A DNA stretch of 64,000 nucleotides from Pseudomonas mediterranea CFBP 5447. Lineage in GTDB: Bacteria > Pseudomonadota > Gammaproteobacteria > Pseudomonadales > Pseudomonadaceae. A program made the translations under genes and the position numbers. The stretch spans positions 588,710 through 652,709 of the forward strand of contig NZ_KN322985.1 of the NCBI RefSeq assembly GCF_000774145.1, read 5' to 3'. How positions within the stretch are numbered: position 1 is the first letter of the stretch; the number at the start of each line of letters is the position of its first letter. The notes under the pieces are model-generated. The model was not told where the DNA came from and searched no databases. It was given only the letters and a program-made list of their open reading frames with translations. This document shows positions 46,832 to 56,640 of this stretch, piece after piece.

Positions 46832-49318
46832 ATGGCGACATCCAACAACTTCGCAAACCAGTGGTTCAGCGCCCGCGGCTGGAAGCCGTTCGCCTTTCAG
46901 AAACAGGTATGGGCCGCGGTCAAGCGCGGGGAGTCGGGGTTGCTGCACGCCAACACCGGAGCCGGTAAAACCTACGCAGTATGGTTTGCCGCCCTCAACC
47001 GTTTCGCCCGCCCCGCCCCGCCCCCGGCTAAGCCGCGCAAACGCAAACCTGCGGCCGAACCGCTGACCGTCCTGTGGATCACGCCGATGCGTGCACTGGC
47101 CGCCGACACGGGCAAAGCCCTCGAAGCACCGCTGGCGGAATTGCAGATTCCCTGGAGCGTCGGCCTGCGCACCGGCGATACCAGTGCCAGCGAGCGGGCC
47201 CGCCAGGGCCGGCGCCTGCCCACGGCGCTGATCACCACTCCTGAAAGCCTGACCCTGATGCTCGCCCGTGCGGACGCGCAAACAGCGACGGCAACCCTGC
47301 GCATGGTGGTGGTGGACGAGTGGCATGAATTGCTGGGCAACAAGCGCGGCGTGCAGTTGCAACTGGCGTTGGCGCGCCTGCGGCACTGGCACCCCGAGCT
47401 TGTCGTCTGGGGTGTGTCCGCCACCTTGGGCAACCAGGCCCATGCCGAGCAAGTGCTGATCCCCCAGGGCAACGGGGTCAGCGTCCAAGGCGCCAACGAC
47501 AAGACGCTGCGGGTCGATACGCTGCTGCCTCCCGCCCTCGAGCGTTTTCCGTGGGCCGGGCACATCGGCTTGAAGATGCTGCCCCAGGTCATCGCGCAAA
47601 TCGACGACAGCAGCAGTTGCCTGGTGTTTACCAACACCCGGGCGCAATCGGAAATCTGGTACCAGGCGCTTCTCGAGGCGCGCCCAGACTGGGCCGGGCT
47701 GATCGCACTGCATCATAGCTCGCTGTCCCGCGATACCCGGGACTGGGTCGAACGTGCGCTCAAGGACGGTCAACTCAAGGCAGTGGTGTGCACCTCCAGC
47801 CTGGACCTGGGCGTGGATTTCCTGCCTGTCGAGCGGGTGTTGCAGATCGGCTCGGCCAAGGGCGTGGCGCGACTGATGCAGCGTGCCGGGCGCTCCGGTC
47901 ACGCGCCGGGACGAACCTCGCGGATCACTCTGGTGCCGACCCACAGCCTGGAGTTGATCGAGGCCGCCGCCGCCCAGGATGCCGTGGCCCAGCGGCGCAT
48001 CGAACCTCGCGAGTCGCCCCGCAAGCCTTTGGATGTACTGGTGCAACATCTGGTCAGCATGGCCCTGGGCGGCGGTTTCGTACCTGATGAGCTGTATCGT
48101 GAGGTGCGTGGCGCCTGGGCCTACCGTGACCTGAACGAAGCGGAGTGGGCCTGGGCCCTGGCCTTCGTGCGCCACGGCGGCCTGTCGTTGACCGCCTACC
48201 CCGATTACCGCCGGGTCGAGCCGGACGAGCACGGTATCTGGCGAGTCCCTGACGCGCGCCTGGCCCGGCGTCACCGCATGAGCATCGGCACCATCGTCAG
48301 CGATGCCAGCCTGCAGTTGAAATTCTGGAGCAAGGGCGGTGGCGGCAAGACCCTGGGCAGCGTGGAGGAAGGCTTCATTGCGCGCCTGCGACCGGGGGAC
48401 GGCTTCCTGTTTGCCGGACGCTTGCTGGAACTGGTCCGGGTCGAAGACATGACTGCCTACGTGCGCCGCAGTCAGGCGAAGAAAGCCGCCGTGCCGCGCT
48501 GGAACGGCGGACGGATGCCGCTTTCCAACGAGCTGGCTGCCGCCGTCGTGGCGCGCCTGAGCGAGGCCGCCACGGGACGCTTCGAAGGGCCGGAGATGCA
48601 AGCCATACAGCCCTTGTTGTTGACCCAGCAGCGCTGGTCCGGCCTGCCCACGCAAACGTCATTGCTGGCCGAGGCCCTGAAGTCCCGGGAAGGCTGGCAC
48701 CTGTTCCTGTACCCGTTTGCCGGACGCCAAGTGCATCTGGGGCTGGCGAGCCTGTTGGCTTGGCGCGTCAGCCAGCGAGAACCGGTGACCTTTTCCATCG
48801 CGGTCAACGACTACGGCCTGGAGCTGCTCAGCGCCACGGCGCTGGATTGGTCGCACTACCTGAACCCCGCGCTCTTGAGCAGCGACAATCTGCTGGCCGA
48901 TGTCCTTGCCAGCCTGAACGCCGGTGAGCTGGCCCTTCGGCGCTTCCGCGAAATCGCCCGGATCGCCGGCCTGGTATTCGCCGGCTACCCCGGCGCACCG
49001 AAAAGCACCCGGCAGGTCCAGGCCTCCAGCGGGTTGTTCTTTCAAGTGTTCAAGCAATACGACGCCGACAACCTCTTACTGGCCCAGGCCGGGGAAGAAG
49101 TCCTGCGGGAAGAACTGGATATACGTCGCCTGGAGCAGACCTTGGAACGCCTTAACACCTTGCAGCTGGACTTGCACATCATCAAGCGCCCCACTCCGCT
49201 GGGCTTCCCGTTGCTGGTGGAACGGTTCAGGGAAAGCATGAGCTCGGAAAAGCTTGCCGATCGCATCCGGCGAATGGTCAGCGAGCTGGAAAAAACCGCC
49301 GATCGGGGTGATGCCTGA
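46832..49318 (+). CDS. Lhr-Core DNA helicase of the repair cluster
   Basis: An 828-aa superfamily 2 helicase of the short Lhr-Core form. Walker A is in [17 protein letters not shown], the DEAH-like box is [14 protein letters not shown], and motifs III-VI are [35 protein letters not shown] and [11 protein letters not shown]. Winged-helix and Lhr-type domains fill the C-terminal half. Lhr-Core enzymes are 3'-5' ssDNA translocases. The stop overlaps the mpe start (TGATG). Its usual partners Exo and Lig lie 4.8 kb upstream. Confidence 0.92.
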   Translation: MATSNNFANQWFSARGWKPFAFQKQVWAAVKRGESGLLHANTGAGKTYAVWFAALNRFARPAPPPAKPRKRKPAAEPLTVLWITPMRALAADTGKALEAPLAELQIPWSVGLRTGDTSASERARQGRRLPTALITTPESLTLMLARADAQTATATLRMVVVDEWHELLGNKRGVQLQLALARLRHWHPELVVWGVSATLGNQAHAEQVLIPQGNGVSVQGANDKTLRVDTLLPPALERFPWAGHIGLKMLPQVIAQIDDSSSCLVFTNTRAQSEIWYQALLEARPDWAGLIALHHSSLSRDTRDWVERALKDGQLKAVVCTSSLDLGVDFLPVERVLQIGSAKGVARLMQRAGRSGHAPGRTSRITLVPTHSLELIEAAAAQDAVAQRRIEPRESPRKPLDVLVQHLVSMALGGGFVPDELYREVRGAWAYRDLNEAEWAWALAFVRHGGLSLTAYPDYRRVEPDEHGIWRVPDARLARRHRMSIGTIVSDASLQLKFWSKGGGGKTLGSVEEGFIARLRPGDGFLFAGRLLELVRVEDMTAYVRRSQAKKAAVPRWNGGRMPLSNELAAAVVARLSEAATGRFEGPEMQAIQPLLLTQQRWSGLPTQTSLLAEALKSREGWHLFLYPFAGRQVHLGLASLLAWRVSQREPVTFSIAVNDYGLELLSATALDWSHYLNPALLSSDNLLADVLASLNAGELALRRFREIARIAGLVFAGYPGAPKSTRQVQASSGLFFQVFKQYDADNLLLAQAGEEVLREELDIRRLEQTLERLNTLQLDLHIIKRPTPLGFPLLVERFRESMSSEKLADRIRRMVSELEKTADRGDA

Positions 49319-49971
49319 TGCCCGCGCCTTATCCTGTCAATCTGGCCGGCGAAGAGCTCTGGTTACTGCCGGAAAAAGCCATCTACTGGCCCGCCCAAGA
49401 GACCCTGATGGTGGCAGATGTGCATTTCGGCAAGGCCGCCGCCTATCGCAGTCTCGGCCAACCGGTCCCCCATGGCACCACCGCCAGCAACATCGCGATC
49501 CTGGACGGATTACTGACGCACCTGCCATGTCGACAGCTGATCTTCCTCGGGGATTTTCTCCACGGCCCTGGCTCACACGCGCCAGGCACCTTGAAGGCCC
49601 TTTCCGAATGGCGTGACAGGCATCCGCACCTGGCCATGACGCTGATTCGCGGCAACCACGACAAACGCGCCGGCGACCCGCCGCCCTCGCTGAACATCCG
49701 CGTCGTCCCGGAACCCCTGCTGCTCGGCCCTTTTGCCGTACAACACGAACCTGACCCGCACCCGAGTCGCCATGTACTGGCCGGCCACGTGCATCCGGTG
49801 TATCACCTCAGCGGCAAGGGCCGGCAACGCCTGCGCCTGGCGTGCTTCCGGCTGGGCAGCGACATCAGCCTGCTGCCGGCTTTCGGCGCCTTCACGGGCG
49901 GCTATCGGGTCGAGCAGGACAACGATTGCAGGATTTTTGTCATTGGCGATAACGAAATATGGCCGGTATAG
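49318..49971 (+). CDS. Mpe-type metallophosphoesterase nuclease of the repair cluster
   Basis: A 217-aa calcineurin-like phosphoesterase. The five metal motifs are visible: MVADVHFGKAAA, IFLGDFLHGPG, TLIRGNHDKRA, AVQHEP and LAGHVHPVYHL. In P. putida the homologous Mpe is a manganese-dependent DNase encoded next to Lhr-Core. It overlaps the helicase stop by TGATG and ends the cluster. Confidence 0.92.
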   Translation: MPAPYPVNLAGEELWLLPEKAIYWPAQETLMVADVHFGKAAAYRSLGQPVPHGTTASNIAILDGLLTHLPCRQLIFLGDFLHGPGSHAPGTLKALSEWRDRHPHLAMTLIRGNHDKRAGDPPPSLNIRVVPEPLLLGPFAVQHEPDPHPSRHVLAGHVHPVYHLSGKGRQRLRLACFRLGSDISLLPAFGAFTGGYRVEQDNDCRIFVIGDNEIWPV

Positions 49972-50036
49972 CTGCAAGCCTCAAGCTACAAGCCACAAGA
50001 GGTGTCGTACTCGCTTGTAGCTTGTAGCTTGTAGCT
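49972..50036. repeat. Inverted repeat of AGCTACAAGC units
   Basis: A left arm of imperfect AAGCTACAAGC units (49980-50000) pairs with a right arm (50015-50037) made of three CTTGTAG repeats. This short-unit repeat differs from the REPINs and is common in Pseudomonas intergenic DNA. It could form a long hairpin after mpe. Confidence 0.7.
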
Positions 50037-50041
50037 GATTT

Positions 50042-50248
50042 TTAGGCTACAGGCGCAGGAGGCGGCTCGTCCGGGAGGGTCGGCTCGCCCGGCTCGGTAG
50101 GTTGTTCATTGGGGGTATCGGGATCGGGCTGGCCAGGAATACCGCCTGCCGCTTCGGCAGGGTGGGCCAGCAGGGACCAAGCCATGACGCCGATCTGATT
50201 GGGCTCAAGCCTTGCCAGTTCGGCACTGATTCGCGGATCGATCTTCAT
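50042..50248 (-). CDS. Small hypothetical protein with a Pro/Glu-rich tail (68 aa)
   Basis: The first 30 residues look folded (KIDPRISAELARLEPNQIGVMAWSLLAH), while residues 35-68 are disordered and Pro/Glu/Asp-rich (PDTPNEQPTEPGEPTLPDEP). A perfect AGGAG lies 7 bases before the ATG, which supports real translation. Transcribed just downstream of dcd on the same strand but after its terminator. No function recognised. Confidence 0.65.
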   Translation of the reverse strand: MKIDPRISAELARLEPNQIGVMAWSLLAHPAEAAGGIPGQPDPDTPNEQPTEPGEPTLPDEPPPAPVA

Positions 50249-50283
50249 AGAGCAACTCCTGAGCGAAGCCCGTTGCGCTGGCG

Positions 50284-50322
50284 CAAAAAAACGGGCAGTA
50301 CACGCAATAGAGTGTCTGCCCG
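50284..50322 (-). terminator. Terminator of dcd
   Basis: On the minus strand CGGGCAGACAC pairs with GTGTACTGCCCG (one bulge) and is followed by seven T. It lies 28 bases after the dcd stop. Confidence 0.88.
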
Positions 50323-50349
50323 CTCAGGAATTCCCACTGTTCGTCAGAA

Positions 50350-50916
50350 TCAGGTGCGTGGAAGTGTCACACCACGTTGGCCCTGGTATTTGCCACCCCG
50401 GTCCTTGTAGGACACTTCGCATTCTTCATCGGATTCGAGGAACAGCATCTGTGCCACACCTTCGTTGGCGTAGATTTTCGCCGGCAGGGTCGTGGTGTTC
50501 GAGAACTCCAGGGTCACGTGGCCTTCCCACTCCGGTTCCAGCGGCGTGACGTTGACGATGATGCCGCAACGGGCATAAGTGCTCTTGCCCAGGCAGATGG
50601 TCAGCACGTTGCGCGGGATGCGGAAGTACTCGACGGTGCGGGCCAGGGCGAAGGAGTTCGGCGGGATGATGCAGACGTCGCTCTTGATGTCGACGAAGCT
50701 CTTCTCGTCGAAGTTCTTCGGGTCGACGGTGGCCGAATTGATGTTGGTGAACACCTTGAATTCGTCGGCGCAGCGCACGTCGTAGCCGTAGCTGGAGACG
50801 CCGAAGGAAATCAGTCGGTCGGCGCCTTCACCGCGCATCTGGCGCTCTACGAAGGGCTCGATCATGCCGTGCTCTTGCGCCATGCGGCGAATCCACTTGT
50901 CCGATTTGATGCTCAT
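50350..50916 (-). CDS. dcd: dCTP deaminase
   Basis: A 188-aa enzyme deaminating dCTP to dUTP for thymidylate synthesis. It has [20 protein letters not shown] at the N-terminus, the active-site segment [33 protein letters not shown] and VAQMLFLES. Usual family length. A strong terminator follows. Confidence 0.95.
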   Translation of the reverse strand: MSIKSDKWIRRMAQEHGMIEPFVERQMRGEGADRLISFGVSSYGYDVRCADEFKVFTNINSATVDPKNFDEKSFVDIKSDVCIIPPNSFALARTVEYFRIPRNVLTICLGKSTYARCGIIVNVTPLEPEWEGHVTLEFSNTTTLPAKIYANEGVAQMLFLESDEECEVSYKDRGGKYQGQRGVTLPRT

Positions 50917-51257
50917 GGCGGTGTCCTGAATAGCGAGGGTGGAGAAAACTGTCCGGCATCTTACCGGGGCGAGGGGCAGGGTTCAAAGTGTGGGGAGCAA
51001 TTCTCGCCGATCCGCCGTGTTTTCCCGGGCCTGGACGCCGTCAGTCACCAAAATCGAGAAACCTTCGCAAAGACCATTGGCACGTTTCGGAAAAAGGGTT
51101 AAGGTGGCGTCACTGTGCTGCTTGTGTCACTGAGAATCTCTACACGATATGTTGAATTTCGATCCAACCATCTACAAGAATTTTTCCTGCTCTTTGCACT
51201 CAGTCTCGGCCAGGGTTCTTCCTGAGTCGCAGTTATCTTTGTCCAAGGAGTTACACC
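50917..51257 (+). promoter_or_regulatory. Intergenic region with the long leader of the cold-shock gene
   Basis: A 341-base gap with no convincing ORF. The last 130 bases are AT-richer and probably hold the csp promoter and its long 5' untranslated leader, which in CspA-type genes controls translation by temperature-dependent folding. AAGGAG (51245-51250) is the ribosome-binding site. I cannot place the promoter boxes with confidence. Confidence 0.5.
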
Positions 51258-51467
51258 ATGTCTAATCGCCAAACCGGTACCGTCAAGTGGTTCAACGATG
51301 AAAAAGGCTTCGGCTTCATCACCCCACAATCCGGTGACGATCTGTTCGTACACTTCAAAGCTATCCAATCCGACGGCTTCAAAAGCCTGAAAGAAGGCCA
51401 ACAGGTTTCTTTCATCGCTACCCGCGGTCAGAAAGGCATGCAAGCTGAAGAAGTAACAGTTATCTAA
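51258..51467 (+). CDS. Cold-shock protein (CspA family)
   Basis: A 69-aa OB-fold RNA chaperone. Both RNA-binding motifs are intact: KGFGFIT (RNP1) and DLFVHF (RNP2), within [15 protein letters not shown]. Starts after a good AAGGAG site and a long leader; a strong terminator follows 21 bases after the stop. Whether it is cold-induced or constitutive cannot be read from the sequence. Confidence 0.95.
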   Translation: MSNRQTGTVKWFNDEKGFGFITPQSGDDLFVHFKAIQSDGFKSLKEGQQVSFIATRGQKGMQAEEVTVI

Positions 51468-51487
51468 CTGTTCCTGCTTTAGTAAAG

Positions 51488-51517
51488 AGCCCCGCCCTCA
51501 AAAGCGGGGCTTTTTTT
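51488..51517 (+). terminator. Terminator of the cold-shock gene
   Basis: An 8-base stem (AGCCCCGC / GCGGGGCT) with an 8-base loop and seven T. Confidence 0.92.
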
Positions 51518-51550
51518 GTGCCTGCAATTTTTACGAGCACACAAAAAACC

Positions 51551-51639
51551 TGTGGGAGCGAGCCTGCTCGCGATAGCGGTAGACCAGCAACAACATTGTT
51601 GGCTGACACACTGCTATCGCGAGCAGGCTCGCTCCCACA
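51551..51639. repeat. REPIN, TGTGGGAGCGAG subtype
   Basis: Arms at 51551-51579 and about 51612-51639, between the convergent csp and DUF481 genes. Confidence 0.9.
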
Positions 51640-51650
51640 GGGTTAGTGGA

Positions 51651-52658
51651 TCACCAGGTCACGCCAAACCCGGCCGTATAACGCGTCTTGCTCAAATCAC
51701 TGTCCTCGGACCCTTCAATCACGTCTTTCTCGGCCTTGAGGTTGAGCGAGGCCCAGTCGGTGACCTTGTAGCGCAGGCCCATCTCCGCGTCGTAGGCGTA
51801 CTCCGCAACGCCGGACAGGGGCTTGCCCACTTCGCCGTTGGTGAAGAACTCGACACGCTTGCCTATGAGGTAGCGGTTGTAGTCCCACTTCATGGCGACG
51901 GAATAGAAGTTGTCCTTGCCACCGTCCTGATACTCGTAATCGGTGCGGTTCAACAGCGACCCCAGCGAGAACGCGCCCAATTCGTCATCCCAGAATTGGT
52001 AGCCCGGACCGGTACCCACCACCCGCTGACGGGCCAGGTCCTCGACCTTGTCACGCTTGTAATTCAGGCGCCCCTGCCAGAACCATTTGTCCGTCAGGAA
52101 ACGATCGAGGGAGTATTCCAGCTTCCAGTTGTCGGTGGAGACCACATCGTCCTGGAACTCGCGGTTGTATTCGCCCTCGGCGGTGTGCCGCCAGCGACCG
52201 TGGCGGGCTGTCGTCTTGAAATCGATGTCGTAGTCGTCGACATCTTTTTCCGCCCGCTGGTAATCCATCGCGGCATCGACATTGCCCTTCCACACCAGGT
52301 CCTCGACCACCGGCTTGGGTTTGAGAATCTGCTGGATACTGGCCAACTCGACGGTCTTGGGCGCGTCACCGTTGGCCAGGGTCACCTTGCCTTCTTCGGC
52401 GGCCTGCAAGGCCTTGGCTTTCTCGCCGCTGTAGGCGTCCTGCTTGACCAGCAACTGCTGGTCACTTTCAAGGGTCTTGACCTGGTTCCAGTCGATCGGG
52501 ACGGCGCCGGCATAGTCGGTCTGGATCAACAACTTGCCGCCATCGAAAACGGTAATCTTGCCGCTGAGTTTGTCTCCGTTCTTCAACCAGACAGTATCGG
52601 CGAGCAAGGGCATGGAGGCGCTGGCAACAGCCAGGCAAAGCAGGGTTCTGGACAACAT
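51651..52658 (-). CDS. DUF481 outer-membrane protein (YdiY-like)
   Basis: A 335-aa protein with a signal peptide (MLSRTLLCLAVASASMPLLA/DT). An N-terminal domain of about 120 residues (VWLKNGDKLSGKITVFDGGKL, as in SH3-like or LSm-like modules) precedes a DUF481 beta-barrel of about 200 residues with alternating aromatic strands and a C-terminal YTAGFGVTW, ending with an aromatic residue as required for barrel assembly. Function unknown. Confidence 0.87.
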   Translation of the reverse strand: MLSRTLLCLAVASASMPLLADTVWLKNGDKLSGKITVFDGGKLLIQTDYAGAVPIDWNQVKTLESDQQLLVKQDAYSGEKAKALQAAEEGKVTLANGDAPKTVELASIQQILKPKPVVEDLVWKGNVDAAMDYQRAEKDVDDYDIDFKTTARHGRWRHTAEGEYNREFQDDVVSTDNWKLEYSLDRFLTDKWFWQGRLNYKRDKVEDLARQRVVGTGPGYQFWDDELGAFSLGSLLNRTDYEYQDGGKDNFYSVAMKWDYNRYLIGKRVEFFTNGEVGKPLSGVAEYAYDAEMGLRYKVTDWASLNLKAEKDVIEGSEDSDLSKTRYTAGFGVTW

Positions 52659-52820
52659 AAGCGTATAAAGAGCTCAGGTTTGCGGTGAAAAGGCGGCATT
52701 ATCCCCCAGGACGACACCTCAGCAAGGACTGACCCAAGGATGGCGGATGAGTTCATTTCTCAATCAGCTCTGCCAGAATAAACCTACGAACGGCATGTAC
52801 TTTTCCTAGGAACCCTACCC

Positions 52821-53174
52821 GTGACCGATATCCCAGTGGGCCCCGAAGACCCCGCGCAGGTACGCCGCACCACGCTCTACCTGACCCTTGCGCAAGTACC
52901 GTCCGGCAAAGTCGTCACCTATGGCCAGCTCGCCGAGATGGCCGGCCTGGGTCGGGCGGCACGCTGGGTGGGCCGTACCCTCAGCCAACTGCCTGACGAC
53001 ACCAGCCTGCCCTGGCATCGGGTATTGGGCGCCGGTGGTCGGATCAGCCTGCCGGCGGGCAGCGTCTCAGGGGATGAACAGCGCGCACGACTGCGCATGG
53101 AAGGGATCAGTATCCTGAACAATCGTGTTGATATTCGGTGCCATGGCTGGCGCCCGGTAGAGGACAGCGGTTAG
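52821..53174 (+). CDS. Alkyltransferase-like (ATL) protein
   Basis: A 117-aa DNA-binding protein of the MGMT fold lacking the catalytic Cys: the active-site sequence is PWHRV, with Trp65 where MGMT has Cys (PCHRV). The helix-turn-helix and arginine finger region VTYGQLAEMAGLGRAARWVGRTL is intact. ATL proteins bind O6-alkylguanine and hand it to nucleotide excision repair. The start is a GTG at 52821. The AmpG-like gene follows after 44 bases. Confidence 0.88.
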   Translation: MTDIPVGPEDPAQVRRTTLYLTLAQVPSGKVVTYGQLAEMAGLGRAARWVGRTLSQLPDDTSLPWHRVLGAGGRISLPAGSVSGDEQRARLRMEGISILNNRVDIRCHGWRPVEDSG

Positions 53175-53218
53175 AGTGCGCGCTTTGTTTTCGCAATTTT
53201 TGAGGCAGACTCCAGCCC

Positions 53219-54778
53219 ATGCCCCGTAAAACCTGGCGCGCCGCCCTCGCCGCCTATGCCAGTCCTTCGACGCTCGTGCTGTTGCTGCTTGGCTTCGCTG
53301 CCGGCTTGCCCTACATGCTGGTGTTTTCCACGCTTTCAGTCTGGTTGCGCGAAGCCGGCGTGGCGCGCGAAACGATCGGCTATGCGAGCCTGATCGGCCT
53401 GGCCTATGCCTTCAAATGGGTCTGGTCGCCGCTGCTCGACCAATGGCGCCTGCCAGTGCTGGGCAAACTCGGACGTCGCCGATCATGGCTGGTGCTTTCC
53501 CAGGGCCTGGTGATCCTGGGCCTGGTCGGCATGGGTTTCTGTGACCCGCAGAAACACCTCTCATGGTTGATCGCCATTGCGGTGCTCGTGGCGTTCGCTT
53601 CGGCGACCCAGGACATCGCGGTCGATGCCTATCGCCTGGAAATCGTCGACGACACCCGCCAGGCCGCCCTCGCTGCCAGCTACATGTCCGGCTACCGGGT
53701 CGCCGCGCTGCTGGCGACCGCCGGCGCATTGTTCTTCGCCGAAGGTTTCGGCTCCACCGGTTTCAGCTACAAGCACTCGGCCTGGGCCGGTACGTATCTG
53801 TTGTTCGGCGTGTTGATGGTCCCGGCATTGCTGACCTCGCTGTTCATGCGCGAACCACCGGTACCATTGCGCACACAGCTACAGGCCGGGCGCTACACGT
53901 TCGTTCATCAATTGGCGTCGGTGTTCGTGCTGATCGTGCTGCTGGTGTCGGTCCCGGCAATGTTCACCCAGCTCTACAACACCGACTTCGCCAGCGTGCT
54001 GTTCGAGGGGGTCAGCCTGCTCGACCTGCTGCTCGAAGACCGCGCCTTCCTGCGCGCCATTCTCTATATCCTCCTGACCGCCATGTGCCTGTCGGCCATG
54101 GGCCGTCGCGGCCTGGCGCCAGTGCTCACGCCGATCAACGACTTCATCCTGCGCTACCGCTGGCAGGCCTTGCTGCTGCTCGGGCTGATCGCCACGTATC
54201 GGATGTCCGACACGGTCATGGGCGTCATGGCCAACGTGTTCTACATCGACCAGGGCTTCACCAAGGACCAGATCGCCAGTGTCAGCAAGATCTTCGGGCT
54301 GATCATGACCCTGGTCGGCGCCGGCATGGGCGGCCTGTTGATCGTGCGTTTCGGCATCCTACCGATCCTGTTCATCGGTGGCGTGGCCTCGGCCGCCACC
54401 AATATCCTGTTCCTGATGCTCGCCGACATGGGCCCCAACCTGAAGATGCTGGTGCTCACCATCTCCCTGGACAACTTCAGCTCCGGCCTGGCCACCTCGG
54501 CGTTCGTGGCGTACCTGTCGAGCCTGACCAACCTGAAATTTTCCGCCACCCAGTACGCCCTGCTCAGCTCGATCATGCTGTTGCTGCCACGCTTGATCGG
54601 CGGCTACTCCGGGGTGATGGTGGAAAAGTTCGGCTACCACAACTTCTTCCTGATCACCGCCCTGCTCGGCGTCCCGACCCTGTTGCTGATCGCCCTGCAC
54701 TGGTTCCAGGAAAACCGTCGCCAGGGCTCACCGTCCACCCCGGAACCGACCCCCACCCGACCGGCGGAAGAGTCGTAG
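53219..54778 (+). CDS. ampG: AmpG-like muropeptide MFS transporter
   Basis: A 519-aa permease with 12-14 membrane segments. The N-terminal LLLLGFAAGLPYMLVFSTLSVWLREAGV and ATQDIAVDAYRLE (motif B-like) are characteristic of AmpG, which imports anhydromuropeptides for cell-wall recycling and thereby influences AmpC induction. No amp regulatory gene is next to it. The ATG has no strong ribosome-binding site. Related family members with other substrates cannot be excluded. Confidence 0.85.
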   Translation: MPRKTWRAALAAYASPSTLVLLLLGFAAGLPYMLVFSTLSVWLREAGVARETIGYASLIGLAYAFKWVWSPLLDQWRLPVLGKLGRRRSWLVLSQGLVILGLVGMGFCDPQKHLSWLIAIAVLVAFASATQDIAVDAYRLEIVDDTRQAALAASYMSGYRVAALLATAGALFFAEGFGSTGFSYKHSAWAGTYLLFGVLMVPALLTSLFMREPPVPLRTQLQAGRYTFVHQLASVFVLIVLLVSVPAMFTQLYNTDFASVLFEGVSLLDLLLEDRAFLRAILYILLTAMCLSAMGRRGLAPVLTPINDFILRYRWQALLLLGLIATYRMSDTVMGVMANVFYIDQGFTKDQIASVSKIFGLIMTLVGAGMGGLLIVRFGILPILFIGGVASAATNILFLMLADMGPNLKMLVLTISLDNFSSGLATSAFVAYLSSLTNLKFSATQYALLSSIMLLLPRLIGGYSGVMVEKFGYHNFFLITALLGVPTLLLIALHWFQENRRQGSPSTPEPTPTRPAEES

Positions 54779-54907
54779 GAAAGGTCAGCAAGCGCCGGCG
54801 AAACCGGCATTCGCACCTGGCGACCGGCCACGCGCCTGTACGCCAGGGCATCTCGCCCGTACAATGCTCCGTCACTTCTCGTCATCAGCAACCGACAACG
54901 GCCAACC

Positions 54908-56623
54908 ATGCGCACCAGTCAATTTTTGCTCGCCACACAGAAAGAAACGCCTTCCGACGCCGTCGTGATCAGCCATCAGTTGATGCTGCGTGCCGGCATG
55001 ATCCGCAAGCTCGCCTCGGGCCTGTATACCTGGCTGCCGATGGGTCTGCGGGTAATGCGCAAGGTGGAAGCCATCGTGCGTGAAGAAATGGACGCCGCCG
55101 GCGCCCTGGAAGTGCTGATGCCGGGGACCCAACCGGCCGAGTTGTGGCAGGAGTCGGGACGCTGGGAAGAATACGGCCCTGAACTGCTGCGCCTCAAGGA
55201 CCGTCACGGCCGTGATTTCTGCGCGGGCCCGACCCACGAGGAAGTGATCACCGACCTGATGCGCAACGAGTTGAGCAGCTATAAACAGCTGCCTATCAAC
55301 CTGTACCAGATCCAGACCAAATTCCGTGACGAGATCCGTCCACGCTTCGGCCTGATGCGCGGTCGCGAGTTCATCATGAAGGACGCCTACTCCTTCCACG
55401 CCGACCTGGCTTCGCTGCAAGTCACCTACGACCGCATGCACCAGGCGTACTGCAACGTGTTCACCCGCCTGGGCCTGAAGTTCCGTCCGGTCGAAGCCGA
55501 CAACGGTTCCATCGGCGGTGCCGGCTCCCACGAGTTCCACGTACTGGCCGAGTCCGGCGAAGACGACATCGTCTTCAGCAGCGGCTCCGACTACGCCGCC
55601 AATATCGAGAAAGCCGAAGCCGTGCCACGGGAAACCTCCCGTCCTGCGCCGTCGGAAGAACTGCGCCTGGTGGACACGCCGAACGCCAAGACCATTGCCC
55701 AGCTCGTGGAAGGCTACAACCTGCCGATCGAACGCACGATCAAGACCCTGATCGTCCGCGCCGAAGAAGAAGGCAAGCTGATTGCCCTGATCGTCCGTGG
55801 CGATCATGAGCTGAACGAAATCAAGGCCGCCAACCAGCCAGGCGTCGCCAGCCCGCTGGTCATGGCCACCGACGCCGAACTGCGCGATGCCATCGGCGCC
55901 GGCGCGGGTTCCCTCGGCCCGCTGAACCTGCCCCTGCCGATCATCATCGACCGTTCGGTGGCCCTGATGAGCGACTTCGCCATCGGCGCCAACATCGATG
56001 ACAAGCACTACTTCGGCGTGAACTGGGAGCGTGACCTGCCGGTTCCGGCCATTGCCGACCTGCGCAACGTCGTGGCCGGCGACCCAAGCCCGGACGGCAA
56101 GGGCGTGCTTGAAATCAAGCGCGGCATCGAAGTCGGGCACATCTTCCAGCTGGGCAACAAGTACAGCAAGGCGATGAAATGCGAAGTGCTGGGCGAGAAC
56201 GGCAAGCCGGTTACCCTGGAAATGGGTTGCTACGGCATTGGCGTGTCCCGCGTGGTGGCCGCCGCCATCGAGCAGAACAACGATGAGAAAGGCATCATCT
56301 GGAGCGATGCCCTGGCGCCGTTCCAGATCGCCCTGGTGCCGTTGCGCTACGAAACCGACCTGGTTCGCGAAGCCACCGACAAGCTCTACGCCGAACTGAA
56401 GGCCGCCGGCTTCGAGGTACTGCTGGACGATCGCGACAAGAAAACCAGCCCCGGCATCAAGTTCGCGGACATGGAACTGATCGGCATCCCGCACCGGATC
56501 GTCGTCAGTGACCGTGGCCTGGCCGAAGGCAACCTGGAATACAAGAGCCGCACCGAGGCCGAGCCGCAAGCGCTGCCGGTCGCCGACGTGCTCTCCTTCC
56601 TCCAGGCCCGTATCCGCCGCTGA
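54908..56623 (+). CDS. proS: Prolyl-tRNA synthetase
   Basis: A 571-aa class II enzyme of the bacterial type. Motif 1 region and motif 2 ([26 protein letters not shown]), then the inserted YbaK-like editing domain (about residues 230-390) that clears Ala-tRNA(Pro), then motif 3 ([19 protein letters not shown]) and the anticodon-binding domain. Full length. A lipoprotein gene follows after 17 bases. Confidence 0.96.
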   Translation: MRTSQFLLATQKETPSDAVVISHQLMLRAGMIRKLASGLYTWLPMGLRVMRKVEAIVREEMDAAGALEVLMPGTQPAELWQESGRWEEYGPELLRLKDRHGRDFCAGPTHEEVITDLMRNELSSYKQLPINLYQIQTKFRDEIRPRFGLMRGREFIMKDAYSFHADLASLQVTYDRMHQAYCNVFTRLGLKFRPVEADNGSIGGAGSHEFHVLAESGEDDIVFSSGSDYAANIEKAEAVPRETSRPAPSEELRLVDTPNAKTIAQLVEGYNLPIERTIKTLIVRAEEEGKLIALIVRGDHELNEIKAANQPGVASPLVMATDAELRDAIGAGAGSLGPLNLPLPIIIDRSVALMSDFAIGANIDDKHYFGVNWERDLPVPAIADLRNVVAGDPSPDGKGVLEIKRGIEVGHIFQLGNKYSKAMKCEVLGENGKPVTLEMGCYGIGVSRVVAAAIEQNNDEKGIIWSDALAPFQIALVPLRYETDLVREATDKLYAELKAAGFEVLLDDRDKKTSPGIKFADMELIGIPHRIVVSDRGLAEGNLEYKSRTEAEPQALPVADVLSFLQARIRR

Positions 56624-56640
56624 CACCAGATAGAGACGTC

